A stretch of 64,000 nt of DNA from Micromonospora sp. NBC_01813 (GCF_035917335.1 NZ_CP109067.1:2541001-2605000); one strand, 5' to 3'. Counted from the first letter of the stretch, positions 40,545 to 53,932 are shown. The notes: generated by a model from the sequence alone, not told the origin. Numbers and translations are program-made.

Positions 40545-42788
40545 ATGTTGGCCGAACAGATCCGCGATCCGTGGCGGACCTTCCAGGGACGACGGTGGCG
40601 GGACACGATCGACGTGGCCGCCTTCGTCCAGGACAACTACACCCCGTACACCGGCGACGGCGGATTCCTCGCCGGACCCACCGACCGCACCCGGGCCGTC
40701 TGGGACCGGCTGCGGGAGATGTTCGTCGAGGAGCGGCGGCGCGGCGTCTACGACGTCGACGCCGCCACCCCGTCCACCATCACCGCACACGCCCCCGGCT
40801 ACATCGACAAGGAGCGGGAGCTGATCGTCGGGTTACAGACCGACGCCCCGCTGCGCCGGGCGATCATGCCCAACGGCGGGCTGCGTACGGTGGAGAACGC
40901 CTTGGCGGCGTACGGCTACGACGCCGACCCGCTGGTGCACCGGATCTTCTCCAGCTACCGCAAGACCCACAACGACGCCGTGTTCGACGCCTACCCCGAA
41001 GACGTGCTGCGCGCCCGCCGCTCACACATCGTCACCGGGCTACCGGACGCGTACGGCCGGGGCCGGATCATCGGCGACTACCGGCGGGTCGCCCTGTACG
41101 GGGTGGACCAGCTGATCGCCGAACGCAAGACCCACCGTACGGCGCTGGACCTGGCGCCCTCCACCGACGGGGTGATCCGCGACCGGGAGGAGTTGGCCGA
41201 ACAGATCCGGGCCCTCGGCGAGCTCGCCCAGATGGCCGCGGCCTACGGTCACGACATCAGCCGGCCCGCCGCCGACGCGCGGGAGGCCATCCAGTGGCTG
41301 TACTTCGCCTACCTGGGCGCCTGCAAGGAGCAGAACGGCGCGGCGATGTCACTCGGCCGGACCGCCACCTTCCTCGACGTCTACCTGCAGCGTGACATCG
41401 ACTCCGGACAGTTGACCGAGCTGGCCGCCCAGGAGCTGATCGACGACTTCGTGATCAAGCTGCGGATCATCCGGTTCCTGCGCACCCCCGAGTACGACCA
41501 GCTCTTCTCCGGCGACCCGACCTGGGTGACCGAATCACTCGGCGGCACCGGCGCGGACGGACGCACCCTGGTCACCCGGACCACGTTCCGCTACCTACAG
41601 ACGCTGTACAACCTCGGACCGGCACCGGAACCGAACCTGACCGTCCTGTGGTCACCGTCTCTGCCCGCCGGGTTCAAGCGGTTCTGCGGGCAGGTGTCGC
41701 TGGACACCAGCGCCATCCAGTACGAGAACGACGACACGCTGCGCTCCTGGTACGGCGACGACACCGCGATCGCCTGCTGCGTGTCGGCGATGCGGGTCGG
41801 CAAGGACATGCAGTTCTTCGGGGCTCGCGCCAACCTGGCCAAGGCGCTGCTGTACGCGATCAACGGCGGCCGCGACGAGGTCACCGGGGAACAGGTCGCC
41901 CCGGCCGCCGAACCCGTCGGCGGGGAGTACCTCGACTACGACGAGGTGCTCGCGGCGTTCGACCGGACGCTGGACTGGCTGGCCGCCACCTACGTCACCG
42001 CGCTCAACGTCATCCACCACATGCACGACCGGTACGCGTACGAGCGGTTGGAGATGGCGCTGCACGACTACCCGGTGCACCGCTTCCTGGCCTGCGGTAT
42101 CGCCGGGCTGTCGGTGGCCGCCGACAGTCTGTCGGCGATCCGGTACGCCCGGGTCAAGGTGCTGCGCGACGAGACCGGCCTGGCCGTCGACTACGCGGTC
42201 GAGGGCGACTTCCCGGCCTTCGGCAACAACGACGACCGGGTCGACGAGATCGCGGTGTGGCTGGTCGAGACGTTCATGGCGAAGCTGCGCCGGCAGCCGG
42301 CCTACCGCGACGCCGAACACAGTCTGTCGGTGCTGACCATCACCTCCAACGTGGTCTACGGCAAGCACACCGGGCACACTCCGGACGGTCGACGGGCCGG
42401 TGAGCCGTTCGCGCCGGGCGCGAACCCGATGAACGGTCGGGACCGGCACGGCCTGGTGGCGGCGGCGATGTCGGTGACGAAGCTGCCGTACGACTGCGCC
42501 CGCGACGGCATCTCGCTGACCAGCACGGTGACGCCGGACGGGTTGGGCCGCACCCCCGACGAGCGGGTGACGAACCTGGTCGGCGTGCTGGACGGCTACA
42601 CCGACGCCGGTGGGTTCCACCTCAACGTCAACGTGCTGGACCGGGCCACCCTCGAAGACGCGATGGCGCACCCGGAGCGGTACCCGCAGTTGACCATCCG
42701 GGTCTCCGGGTACGCGGTGAACTTCGTGCGGCTGACCGCCGAGCAGCAGCGGGACGTGATCTCCCGTACCTTCCACGGCGGGCTGTGA
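40545..42788 (+). CDS. pflB: Pyruvate formate-lyase
   Basis: A 747-residue glycyl-radical enzyme. It begins with the PFL pattern [29 protein letters not shown] and carries the catalytic cysteine pair Cys411-Cys412 in [19 protein letters not shown]. The radical-bearing Gly722 lies in [13 protein letters not shown] near the C-terminus. It converts pyruvate and CoA to acetyl-CoA and formate under anoxia. ATG 40545 is chosen because GGAGG lies 5 nt upstream. It forms an operon with its activase. Formate-type fermentation in an aerobic actinomycete fits survival under oxygen shortage. Confidence 0.97.
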   Translation: MLAEQIRDPWRTFQGRRWRDTIDVAAFVQDNYTPYTGDGGFLAGPTDRTRAVWDRLREMFVEERRRGVYDVDAATPSTITAHAPGYIDKERELIVGLQTDAPLRRAIMPNGGLRTVENALAAYGYDADPLVHRIFSSYRKTHNDAVFDAYPEDVLRARRSHIVTGLPDAYGRGRIIGDYRRVALYGVDQLIAERKTHRTALDLAPSTDGVIRDREELAEQIRALGELAQMAAAYGHDISRPAADAREAIQWLYFAYLGACKEQNGAAMSLGRTATFLDVYLQRDIDSGQLTELAAQELIDDFVIKLRIIRFLRTPEYDQLFSGDPTWVTESLGGTGADGRTLVTRTTFRYLQTLYNLGPAPEPNLTVLWSPSLPAGFKRFCGQVSLDTSAIQYENDDTLRSWYGDDTAIACCVSAMRVGKDMQFFGARANLAKALLYAINGGRDEVTGEQVAPAAEPVGGEYLDYDEVLAAFDRTLDWLAATYVTALNVIHHMHDRYAYERLEMALHDYPVHRFLACGIAGLSVAADSLSAIRYARVKVLRDETGLAVDYAVEGDFPAFGNNDDRVDEIAVWLVETFMAKLRRQPAYRDAEHSLSVLTITSNVVYGKHTGHTPDGRRAGEPFAPGANPMNGRDRHGLVAAAMSVTKLPYDCARDGISLTSTVTPDGLGRTPDERVTNLVGVLDGYTDAGGFHLNVNVLDRATLEDAMAHPERYPQLTIRVSGYAVNFVRLTAEQQRDVISRTFHGGL

Positions 42789-42789
42789 G

Positions 42790-43521
42790 ATGGGCACCGG
42801 GGCGGTCCACTCCTACGACCTGTCGATCGGGGTGGACGGCCCCGGCACCCGGTTCGTCGCCTTCCTGGCCGGTTGCCCGCTGCGCTGCCAGTTCTGCCAC
42901 AGCCCGGACACCTGGTACCGGCGTAGCGGCACCGCCACCACCGTCGACGAGCTGATGGAGCGGGTGCTCGGCTACCGGCGGTTCATCTCGATCGCCGGTG
43001 GCGGGGTGACGCTCAGCGGCGGTGAGCCGCTGATGCAGCCGGACTTCGTCCGCGCCGTGCTGCGCCGCTGCCGCGACGCCGGTCTGCACACCGCGCTGGA
43101 CACCTCCGGTTTCCTGGGTGCCCGCGCCGACGATGCGTTGCTGGACGCCACCGACCTGGTGCTGCTGGACATCAAGTCGTCGGACCCGCAGACCTACCGC
43201 CGGGTCACCCGGACCGGGCGGGTCGACCCGACGCTGCGCTTCGCCCACCGGCTGGCCGAGCGGGGCATGCCGATCTGGATCCGTTTCGTGTTGGTGCCGG
43301 GGTTGACCGACGCCGAGGCCAACGTGGCGGGCGTGGCCGAGGTGGTGGCCGGTCTGCCCGGCGTCGAGCGGGTGGAGGTGCTGCCGTTTCACCGGCTCGG
43401 CGCGCACAAGTACGCCGAGTTGGGGCTGGAGTTCCCGCTGGCGGCGACGGCGCCGCCGGGTCCGGCGCTGCTCGACCGGGTACGCCAGCAGTTCCGTGCC
43501 CGCGGACTGACCGTCTACTGA
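42790..43521 (+). CDS. pflA: Pyruvate formate-lyase activating enzyme
   Basis: A 243-residue radical-SAM protein with the cluster motif Cys29-x3-Cys33-x2-Cys36 (GCPLRCQFCH), the SAM-binding GGGVTLSGGEPLMQPDF and LVLLDIKSSDPQTYRRVT. It generates the glycyl radical on PflB. It starts one base after the pflB stop, so the two are made together. Confidence 0.96.
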   Translation: MGTGAVHSYDLSIGVDGPGTRFVAFLAGCPLRCQFCHSPDTWYRRSGTATTVDELMERVLGYRRFISIAGGGVTLSGGEPLMQPDFVRAVLRRCRDAGLHTALDTSGFLGARADDALLDATDLVLLDIKSSDPQTYRRVTRTGRVDPTLRFAHRLAERGMPIWIRFVLVPGLTDAEANVAGVAEVVAGLPGVERVEVLPFHRLGAHKYAELGLEFPLAATAPPGPALLDRVRQQFRARGLTVY

Positions 43522-43530
43522 GCGTGTCGG

Positions 43531-44847
43531 CTACCGGAACACGGCTACCGGGCTCGGCCGGTGGTCAGCAGCCGTTCGGCCCGCCACGCCGGTGGCCACC
43601 GGAACCGTTGGGTGGCATCGCGCCGGCCGGGTGGCGGCGGTCGTGCCGGCCAGCTGGGCGGCGACTTGGCGCACCTGACGGTATCCGGTGGCCATCAGGA
43701 AGGCCGACGCCCGCCCGTAGCTCTTGATCCCGACGACGAAGTACCCGGGTTCGGGGTGCCGCAGCTCGGTGACCCCGTGCGGCGGCGCGGACCAGGAGCG
43801 TGGCAGGTCCGGGTCGAGCAGGGTGGCCAGTCCGCGACTGGCTCCGAGCACCGGGTCGACGTCGAGCCGCAGTTCGGCGCCGATGCGGTGGTCGGCGCGG
43901 AAGCCGGTCGCCACGACGACCCGGTCGGCGACGACCGCCCTGCCGTCACGGGTCGACAGGCGCACCGCCGGGCCGGTGGCCGCTGTCCGGGACGAGGGCA
44001 GCACCGTCACCCGGTGGGTGACGAAGCCGGACTCCAGCGTGATCTGCCCGTCGTCGATCAGCTGCCGCAGCCGGGTGCCGATCGCTCCTCGGGCCGGCAA
44101 CGCGTCGGAGTCGCCGGGGGCGAACACCGGGTCGACCCGGGTCCGGCGGACCGCCCAGGTGATCCGGGTGCCGGGCTGCTGGGCGGCGAGTTCCACCAGG
44201 TCCAGCAGGGTGTTCGCGGCGGAGTGACCGGCGCCGACGACGACGGTGTGCCGGCTGGCGTGCGCGGCCCGATCGGCACCGAGCACGTCAGGAAGGGCGA
44301 AGTCCAGGTACGCGGTGGCACTCGTCTCGCCGATCGCCGGCAGCCCTTCCCCACCGAGATGGTTCGGGTTGTGCCAGGTCCCGGAGGCGTCGACGACCGC
44401 CCGGGCCAGGTGTTCGGTGCCGTCGGCGAGCCGGACCACGAAGGGCGCGGCGTCGCGCCCGGCACCACGGGTCCGATCGAGGCCGAGCCGGGTGATGCCG
44501 TCGACGCGGGCGCGGTAGCGGATCCGGTCGGCCAGCGGCGGCAGTTTCGCCAACGGCAGCAGGTACTCCTCGATCAGTTCCGCTCCCGTCGGCCGGTGCG
44601 TCGGATCGGGCGCCGCCCATCCGGCGGTGTCGAGCAGCCGGGCGGCAACCGGGTCGACGTTGTCCCGCCAGCTGCTGAACAGCCGTACGTGCCGCCAGTT
44701 GCCGATCGCGGCACCAGCGGCGGCACCGGCCTCCAGCACCAACGGCGGGACCCCGCACCCCGTGAGGTGGGCGGCGGCGGCCAGCCCTACCGGGCCCGCG
44801 CCGATCACGACCACGGGCAGCTGCCGGGTGGCGTACTCGATGCTCAT
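43531..44847 (-). CDS. FAD/NAD(P)-dependent flavoprotein monooxygenase-like
   Basis: A 438-residue two-dinucleotide-binding flavoprotein: FAD motif VVVIGAGPVGLAAAAHL at the N-terminus and NAD(P) motif TVVVGAGHSAANTLLDL in the middle, with RVVVATGFRADH and YFVVGIKSYGRASAFLMATGY towards the end. It resembles the ArsO-type flavoproteins found in arsenic operons, but no ars gene is nearby. GGGGAG precedes ATG 44847. It is convergent with the pfl operon. Confidence 0.85.
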   Translation of the reverse strand: MSIEYATRQLPVVVIGAGPVGLAAAAHLTGCGVPPLVLEAGAAAGAAIGNWRHVRLFSSWRDNVDPVAARLLDTAGWAAPDPTHRPTGAELIEEYLLPLAKLPPLADRIRYRARVDGITRLGLDRTRGAGRDAAPFVVRLADGTEHLARAVVDASGTWHNPNHLGGEGLPAIGETSATAYLDFALPDVLGADRAAHASRHTVVVGAGHSAANTLLDLVELAAQQPGTRITWAVRRTRVDPVFAPGDSDALPARGAIGTRLRQLIDDGQITLESGFVTHRVTVLPSSRTAATGPAVRLSTRDGRAVVADRVVVATGFRADHRIGAELRLDVDPVLGASRGLATLLDPDLPRSWSAPPHGVTELRHPEPGYFVVGIKSYGRASAFLMATGYRQVRQVAAQLAGTTAATRPARCHPTVPVATGVAGRTAADHRPSPVAVFR

Positions 44848-45093
44848 CAGTCTCCCCTCGACGTCGTGGCAGCCCACCGAGGCGTGACGGTCAGTGGGGA
44901 CGCCCCGGGAACCGGTCCGTCACCCACCAGCTGGATCGATGCCTGTCGAGACAATGCATCCTGCAGTACCGCGCCCTGAGCCTCGGCTAGGCAGACACGC
45001 TTCCAACGACCGCGGCGCCGACGGTGCTCGCACAACAGGTCCGATTACCCGCCGGTCATCTCATCCGCCGCCGGATGTCTGCCACCGGCGGCA

Positions 45094-45107
45094 GGGCCGC
45101 AGGTCCC
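45094..45107. promoter_or_regulatory. Degenerate DevR/DosR-type box in the 44848-45224 intergenic region
   Basis: GGGCC-GCAG-GTCCC has nine of ten core positions of GGGAC-N4-GTCCC and lies 118 bp before the nitroreductase start. The remainder of this 377-bp interval holds no supportable gene; divergent promoters of the flavoprotein and the nitroreductase operon must lie here. Confidence 0.4.
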
Positions 45108-45224
45108 GCCCGGACGGGTCACAGGGCCCGCCGACAACGGCGCAACGCCTCTGCCCACCGGCGGCGAACCGGACGACAGTGAAGCCGGGTAGGGCGAACA
45201 GTGCGGAAAGGATGGTGGACGGCG

Positions 45225-46229
45225 ATGAACGCCGGATGGCTGTGGAATGGTCTGCCCGGTCCGCTGATGGCGGCCTGTCTGGAGGCGGCGGCTGCCGCGC
45301 CGTCGGTGCACAACAGCCAGCCGTGGCGGTTCCGGCCGCATCCCGACGGGGTGGAGATCCTCGCCGACCGGTCGCGGCAGGTCGACCTGATCGACCCGGA
45401 CGGCCGGGAACTGGCCATCAGCGTCGGCACCGCACTGTTCAACCTGCGGGTCGCCATGCTCGCCCACGGCCGCGTGCCGATGACCCGGCTGACGCCGGAA
45501 CCCGACGAACCCGACCTGTTGGCCCGGGTCGCGGTCGGCGCGCCCGTCGAGGCCGACGACACGGTACGCCTGTTGGCGCGCGCCGTCGCGCATCGGCGCA
45601 CCAACCGGCGGCCCTTCGCCGACCTGCCGGTGCCACCCGAGGTGCTCGACGAACTCGCCGCCGCCGCCCGCACCGAACACGGCCAGCTCGCGGTCGTCGA
45701 CCCGCTGGTACGCGAGTCGATGGTGGCGCTGATCGGCAACGCCGAGGATCGTCGACGGGTGGACCCGGCGTACTGGGCGGAGCTGGAGCGGTGGACCCGG
45801 GAGCGGCCCGGCCGGCTCGACGGCGTACCGCCGCAGGCTTTCGGCCCCTGGCCGGTCCCCCGGTCCGTGCCGGTGCGCGACTTCGGCCTGGTCTGGCCGG
45901 CCCGGCGCCGCCGGGTCGCCGAGTTCGAGCCGGACCCGGTGCTCGCCGTGCTCTACACCGCCGGTGACGCGCTGCGGGACTGGCTGCGGGCCGGGCAGGC
46001 GCTGCAGCGGGTTCTGCTGACCGCGACGGTACGCGGGCTGGCGACCACCCTGATGACCCAGCCGTTGGAGTTCCCCGAGCTGCGTGACCTGTTCGGCGAC
46101 CGCCACGACGGGCAGCGGGCCCAGGCGATCGTCCGGATCGGCTACGGCCCGCTGTGCCCGCCGGTGCCCCGGCGGGCGCTCGCCGACCTGCTCGACCCGG
46201 CCCCGATGGGGGTGGCCGGTGTTGGTTGA
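45225..46229 (+). CDS. Acg-like nitroreductase-family protein
   Basis: A 334-residue protein of the Acg/Rv3131 type: two nitroreductase-like halves with the FMN-loop pattern AAAAPSVHNSQPWRF near the start, GTALFNLRVAM, HRRTNRRPFADLPVP and the C-terminal RGLATTLMTQPLEFP and RIGYGP. Acg-type proteins of M. tuberculosis belong to the DosR regulon and appear to sequester flavin. Start ATG 45225 is plausible; GTG 45201 is an alternative. It overlaps the P-type ATPase gene by 11 bp. Confidence 0.87.
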   Translation: MNAGWLWNGLPGPLMAACLEAAAAAPSVHNSQPWRFRPHPDGVEILADRSRQVDLIDPDGRELAISVGTALFNLRVAMLAHGRVPMTRLTPEPDEPDLLARVAVGAPVEADDTVRLLARAVAHRRTNRRPFADLPVPPEVLDELAAAARTEHGQLAVVDPLVRESMVALIGNAEDRRRVDPAYWAELERWTRERPGRLDGVPPQAFGPWPVPRSVPVRDFGLVWPARRRRVAEFEPDPVLAVLYTAGDALRDWLRAGQALQRVLLTATVRGLATTLMTQPLEFPELRDLFGDRHDGQRAQAIVRIGYGPLCPPVPRRALADLLDPAPMGVAGVG

Positions 46230-48861
46230 GACGCGGCCGACCGCCGACCCGGGCGGGCTCGACCTCACCGAGGTCGCCCGGCGGGTGGCCGAGTACGGCC
46301 CGAACACCGTGCCGGACGGACCGGCCCGCACCGGGCTGCCACGCCGGGTGGCCCGGCAGCTGGCCGATCCGCTGGTGGCGTTGCTACTCGCCGCCGGAGT
46401 CGTCACCACCCTGCTGGCCGACTACCCGAACACGGCAGTGATCCTGCTGGTCGTGGTGGTGAACACCGCTATCGGTGTCACCCAGGAGGTCCGCGCCGAC
46501 CGGGCGATCGCCGCGCTCGGCCGGCTGGCCGCGCCGGTCGCCCGGGTGCTCCGGGGCGGCGTCGACCAGGTCGTCCCGGCGGCGGAGCTGGTGCCCGGCG
46601 ACCGGGTGAAGATCACTGCCGGGGATGTCGTCCCCGCCGACCTGGTGCTGGTCGACAGTTCCCGGTTGCAGTGCGACGAGTCCACGTTGACCGGCGAGTC
46701 GGTGCCGGTCCGGCGCGGCGAGGGTGACCCGGCCCACGCCGGCACCGTCGTGGTGACCGGCCGGGCCACCGGGGTGGTGACCCGCACCGGGGCCGACAGC
46801 GCACTCGGGCGGGTCGCGGCGTTGATGCGCGACACCCGACCCGGACAGACCCCGTTGCAGCGACGGCTGAACCGGCTCGGCCAACTGCTAGGGTTGGCCG
46901 CGGTGCTGCTGTCCGGGCTGGTGTTCCTGATCGGCCTCGGCGGCGGGCAGCCGGTCGCCGATCTCGCCGTCACCGCGGTCAGTCTGGTGGTCGCGGCGGT
47001 CCCGGAGTCGCTGCCGGCGGTCGTCACCCTGGCGCTGGCGCTCGGCGCTCACCGGATGGCCCGGGTCCGCGCGGTGCCGCGTCGGCTGCACGCCGTCGAG
47101 ACCCTCGGCTCGGTGACCGTCGTCGCCGCCGACAAGACCGGCACCGTCACCGAGGGACGGATGGCGGTGCAGCGGGCCGTGACAGCCCTCGGCCGCTACG
47201 ACGTCGACGGCGTCGGCTACCAGCCGTCCGGCCGGATCGTGCGGCGGGCCGACGCCGCAGAAACCACGGTCGGGGTCGCTCCCGACGACCTGCGGCAGCT
47301 CGCCCGGGCCGCGCTGCTGTGCAACGACGCCGAACTCGCCGCACCGGACAGCGACATCGGCGCACCGGACGGCGGTGCCGGCTGGCGGGCCGTCGGGGAT
47401 CCGTTGGAAGCGGCCCTGGTCGCCTTCGCCGGGCGGGTCGGGCTGGTCGCCGACGAGGTACGCCGGGCCTGGCCGCGGGTTGCCGAGCACCCGTTCGACC
47501 AGGCGAACCGGCGGATGACCACGGTGCACCGGACCTGCGACGGTCGGTACCTGACCGTCTGCAAGGGTGCCCCGGAGACGGTGCTGACCGCGGCGGTCAG
47601 CAGCGCCACGGCAGATGAACTCGCCGTCCTCGCCGACCAGGCCAAGGCGCTCGCCGAGCAGGGTCTGCGCACGCTCGCGGTCGCCGCGGCGGTCAGCGCG
47701 ACGCCACCCGATCCGGCCCGACCCGGTGGGCTGCGGCCGTTGGGGCTGCTCGGGATCGGTGATCCGGTCCGCTCCGACGCTCCGGACGTCGCCCGAACGT
47801 TCGCCGCCGCCGGGATCCGGCTGCTGCTGGTCACCGGTGACCATCCGGGCACCGCTGCGGCCGTCGGCGGCCAGCTGGGGATCTGGTCGGCCGGCGACCC
47901 GGTCGCCACCACCCCGGACGGCCCGGACGGCGCCCGGGTGTTCGCCCGAATCCAGCCGGAGCAGAAGCTGGACGTGGTCGCCGCCCTGCAGGCGCAGGGC
48001 CACGTGGTGGCGATGACCGGCGACGGGGTCAACGACGGACCGGCGCTGCGCCGTGCCGACATCGGGGTGGCGATGGGCAGCGGCACCGACGTCGCCCGGC
48101 AGGCCGCCGACCTGGTCCTGGTCGACGACAACCTGCGTACGGTCGTGACGGCGGTCGGTGAGGGCCGACGGATCTACGACAACATCCGCCGGTTCCTGCG
48201 GTACGCGCTGGCCGGCGGAGTGGCCGAGCTCGCGGTGATGCTGCTGGGACCATTGTTCGGGCTGGCGTTGCCACTGCTGCCGGGTCAGATCCTCTGGATC
48301 AACCTGCTCACCCACGGCGTTCCCGGGGTGGCGTTGGGCGCTGAACCGGCCGAGCCTGATGTGCTGGACCGGCCACCCCGACCGCCCACCGAATCGGTAC
48401 TGGGCGCCGGGCTGCTCGCCGGAGTGCTCGGCATCGGCGCGTTGATCACGGCGGTCACCTTGGCGGTCGGCGTCGCCGGATTCCACACCGGCCGCCCGTG
48501 GCAGACCATGGTCTTCGTCACTCTCGGCCTGGCCCAGCTCGGGGTGGCGCTCGCGGTGCGGGCCCGCCGATCGGAGCCGGCGGAGACCGGTGGAGCCAGC
48601 CGGTGGCGTCGGCAGCGGAATCCGGGCCTGCTCGTCGCGGTCGCCACGGCCGCGGTGCTGCAACTCGCCGGGGTCTATCTCGGCCCGCTCGCGGCCCTAC
48701 TCGGCACCGATCCGCTGAACGTGACCGACCTCGCGGGTTGCGCCGCCGTCGCGGCGCTGCCCGCCCTGGTGTTACATCTGTCCCGGAGCGGGAACAGAAG
48801 CAGTTCGGGTCCGGATTCCCGCACCCGGCCGCCCGACGGGGTGGCCGCGGCGCAGACCTGA
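46219..48861 (+). CDS. P-type cation-transporting ATPase (P2 class, CtpF-like)
   Basis: An 880-residue P-type ATPase: N-terminal cation-ATPase domain (LTEVARRVAEYGPNTVP), actuator motif ESTLTGESVPV, membrane motif VAAVPESLPAVVTLALALG, phosphorylation site Asp305 in VAADKTGTVTEG, nucleotide domain KGAPETVL, and hinge MTGDGVNDGPALRRADIGVAMG at about 599-620. No N-terminal heavy-metal domain is present. CtpF, a Ca2+-type P2 ATPase, is a DosR-regulon member in M. tuberculosis. GTG 46219 overlaps the nitroreductase end, so translation is coupled. Confidence 0.93.
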   Translation: MLVETRPTADPGGLDLTEVARRVAEYGPNTVPDGPARTGLPRRVARQLADPLVALLLAAGVVTTLLADYPNTAVILLVVVVNTAIGVTQEVRADRAIAALGRLAAPVARVLRGGVDQVVPAAELVPGDRVKITAGDVVPADLVLVDSSRLQCDESTLTGESVPVRRGEGDPAHAGTVVVTGRATGVVTRTGADSALGRVAALMRDTRPGQTPLQRRLNRLGQLLGLAAVLLSGLVFLIGLGGGQPVADLAVTAVSLVVAAVPESLPAVVTLALALGAHRMARVRAVPRRLHAVETLGSVTVVAADKTGTVTEGRMAVQRAVTALGRYDVDGVGYQPSGRIVRRADAAETTVGVAPDDLRQLARAALLCNDAELAAPDSDIGAPDGGAGWRAVGDPLEAALVAFAGRVGLVADEVRRAWPRVAEHPFDQANRRMTTVHRTCDGRYLTVCKGAPETVLTAAVSSATADELAVLADQAKALAEQGLRTLAVAAAVSATPPDPARPGGLRPLGLLGIGDPVRSDAPDVARTFAAAGIRLLLVTGDHPGTAAAVGGQLGIWSAGDPVATTPDGPDGARVFARIQPEQKLDVVAALQAQGHVVAMTGDGVNDGPALRRADIGVAMGSGTDVARQAADLVLVDDNLRTVVTAVGEGRRIYDNIRRFLRYALAGGVAELAVMLLGPLFGLALPLLPGQILWINLLTHGVPGVALGAEPAEPDVLDRPPRPPTESVLGAGLLAGVLGIGALITAVTLAVGVAGFHTGRPWQTMVFVTLGLAQLGVALAVRARRSEPAETGGASRWRRQRNPGLLVAVATAAVLQLAGVYLGPLAALLGTDPLNVTDLAGCAAVAALPALVLHLSRSGNRSSSGPDSRTRPPDGVAAAQT

Positions 48862-48877
48862 CCAGAAGGAGCTCCAG

Positions 48878-49927
48878 ATGGACGACACGACGACTGCAGA
48901 CACCGAGACGACCACCAGCACCGAGACGACCACCAGCACCGACCGGCCGCTGGCCGCGGTGCTCGCCGAGGCCGCCGCCGCGGCCGGGTACGCACCGTCT
49001 GTGCACAACACCCAGCCGTGGCAGTGGCGGGTCCGCCCTCAGGCGTTGGAGCTGCGCGCCGCCCGGGACCGGCAGTTGCCGGCCACCGACCCGGACGGAC
49101 GGTTGCTGATGCTCAGCTGCGGTGCCGCGCTGCACCACGCCCGGGTCGCGCTGGCCGCGCAGGGCTGGACCGCGCAGGTGCACCGACTACCCGACCCCGA
49201 CGACCCCGACCTGCTGGCGGTGCTCCGGCTGACGGAGCAGATCCCCGTACCGGCCGACACCATGCGGCTGGTCCAGGCGATGCGGGTGCGGCACACCGAC
49301 CGCCGGCCAGTCAGCGACGAACCGGTGCCGGTCGCGTCGGTCACCGCGATCACCGCCGCCACCGGGGCCACCGTACGGATGCAGATCCTCTCCTCCGACC
49401 AGGTGATGCTGCTCGCGGCGGCGGCCAGCCGGGCCGAGGAACTGGCGTCGGAGGATCCGCAGATCCGTGGTGAGCTCGACTACTGGACCGGGCTGGGCAC
49501 CCCGGCCGGCACCGGGTTGCCGGAGCAGGTGCTGCCGGAGCAGTCCGCGCAGACCACGGTGCCCGGCCGGGACTTCGGCCGGGCCGGCACCCTGCCGGTA
49601 GGCGGCGGGCACGACCGGGCAGCCGTCTACACGCTGCTGTTCGGCGACGACGACGACCCGTCCTCGTGGCTGGCCGCCGGCGAGGCGCTCTCCGCGTCCT
49701 GGCTGACCGCCACCGAACTGGGCATCTCGGTGGTGCCACTGAGCGGCGCGGTCGAGGCGACCAGCACCCGGCAGACGCTGCGGCACATCCTCGCCGATCT
49801 CGGCTACCCGTACCTGGTGCTGCGGCTGGGCATCGCCAGCCCGGACCACGCCGGACCGCCGCACACCCCCCGGATGCCCACCGCGCAGGTCGTCGACACC
49901 AGCGAGGTCCGCGGCACCGAATCCTGA
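48878..49927 (+). CDS. Acg-like nitroreductase-family protein
   Basis: A 349-residue paralogue of the 45225 protein with AAGYAPSVHNTQPWQWRVRP, CGAALHHARVALAAQGW, RHTDRRPVSDEPVP and LGYPYLVLRLGIA. It opens with a Thr-rich repeat (TETTTSTETTTST) not seen in the other two copies. It lies 16 bp after the ATPase gene and 9 bp before a Usp gene, in one operon. Confidence 0.85.
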   Translation: MDDTTTADTETTTSTETTTSTDRPLAAVLAEAAAAAGYAPSVHNTQPWQWRVRPQALELRAARDRQLPATDPDGRLLMLSCGAALHHARVALAAQGWTAQVHRLPDPDDPDLLAVLRLTEQIPVPADTMRLVQAMRVRHTDRRPVSDEPVPVASVTAITAATGATVRMQILSSDQVMLLAAAASRAEELASEDPQIRGELDYWTGLGTPAGTGLPEQVLPEQSAQTTVPGRDFGRAGTLPVGGGHDRAAVYTLLFGDDDDPSSWLAAGEALSASWLTATELGISVVPLSGAVEATSTRQTLRHILADLGYPYLVLRLGIASPDHAGPPHTPRMPTAQVVDTSEVRGTES

Positions 49928-49936
49928 GGAGGAATC

Positions 49937-50815
49937 ATGAACACCCAGGCACCCGTACTCGTCGGCGTCGACGGTTCCGAGTCGGCGGTGCAGGCCGCCC
50001 GGTTCGCCGCCCGGGAGGCGGCGCTCCGGCAGCGATCGTTGCGGATCGTGCACGCCTTCGCCTGGCCGGCGATGCAGGTGCCGATGGGGATGGCCCCGGC
50101 TGTGCCGCCGGAGGGCGAGATCGAGCGCTACACGCGGGAGATCGTGGACTCGGCCGCCGAGGCCGCCGCCAAGGCGGCACCGGAGGTGGAGATCACCACG
50201 CAGGTGGTCGACGGCCCCGCCGCCCCGGTGCTGCTGGCCGAGTCGCGGTCCGCCGCCGTGGTCGTCCTCGGTGACCAGGGCTTCGGCCCGATCTCCGGTG
50301 CCCTGATCGGCTCGGTCGCCTCCCAGGTCGCCACGCACGCCGAATGCCCGGTGCTGGTGGCCCGGGGCGAGGGCGTCGCGGACGGGCCGGTGATCGTCGG
50401 CGTCGACGGTTCGGAGCTGTCCGCACGGGCGGTCGAGTTCGCCGCCGACGCCGCCAGCATGCGCGGTACGGATCTGCTCGCCGTACACACCTGGACCCAC
50501 CCGCCGTCGATCGGCCCCGGCGACATGCAGCCACTGGTCTACGACGTGGCCGCGCTGCAGACCGAGGAGGAGGCGCTGCTCGCCGAGTCGGTGGCCGGTG
50601 TCCAGGACCGCCACCCGGGGCTGACCGTCCGGCAGCTGTCCGTCCAGGGCCGGGCGACCAAGGTGCTCACCGAGGAGTCCCAGCGTGGCCAGCTGCTGGT
50701 GGTCGGTGCCCGAGGTCGGGGCGGCTTCACCGGGCTGCTGCTCGGGTCGGTGAGCAACGCGCTGCTCTACCGCAGCCAGTGTCCGCTGGCGATCGTCCGG
50801 GTCGTCAAGGACTAG
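49937..50815 (+). CDS. Tandem-domain universal stress protein
   Basis: A 292-residue Usp with two domains: VLVGVDGSESAVQAARFAAREA and AAVVVLGDQGFGPISGALIGSVASQV in the first, PVIVGVDGSELSARAVEFAADAA and LLVVGARGRGGFTGLLLGSVSNALLYRS in the second, the latter with a full ATP-binding GxxGx9GS. GAGGA precedes ATG 49937. It is the last gene of the nitroreductase-ATPase-nitroreductase-Usp operon. Confidence 0.93.
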   Translation: MNTQAPVLVGVDGSESAVQAARFAAREAALRQRSLRIVHAFAWPAMQVPMGMAPAVPPEGEIERYTREIVDSAAEAAAKAAPEVEITTQVVDGPAAPVLLAESRSAAVVVLGDQGFGPISGALIGSVASQVATHAECPVLVARGEGVADGPVIVGVDGSELSARAVEFAADAASMRGTDLLAVHTWTHPPSIGPGDMQPLVYDVAALQTEEEALLAESVAGVQDRHPGLTVRQLSVQGRATKVLTEESQRGQLLVVGARGRGGFTGLLLGSVSNALLYRSQCPLAIVRVVKD

Positions 50816-50994
50816 CTTCCGAGCTTGCGCGATGACAGCTGTCCACCCCGCGTCCAAATATGGGCGATCCGAGGCTTTAGGGGCTTCTGTACTGCTAATT
50901 GGCGATATCTAGTACTTGGTCCGTTAGCTCAATGTCTGTGCAATCCTGGGGCCACAGACCGAAACCTGCCTCGAGCGACCCAAGGAAGATCATC

Positions 50995-53909
<2,915 letters not shown>

Positions 53910-53932
53910 CCCGGACCGGTCGGCTGCCGGGC

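Noticed and set aside
40594-40610. GGGAC-GACG-GTGGC inside pflB as a DevR box
   Set aside because: The right half-site has too many mismatches and the position is within the coding region.
45045-46409. 454-codon minus-strand frame antisense to the nitroreductase gene
   Set aside because: Arg/Gly/Pro-rich with no domain pattern; the plus-strand Acg-like gene is clear.
50880-50994. Known riboswitch upstream of the ice-binding-fold gene
   Set aside because: Only one 7-bp stem is seen; no match to c-di-GMP, c-di-AMP or other riboswitch cores I know.
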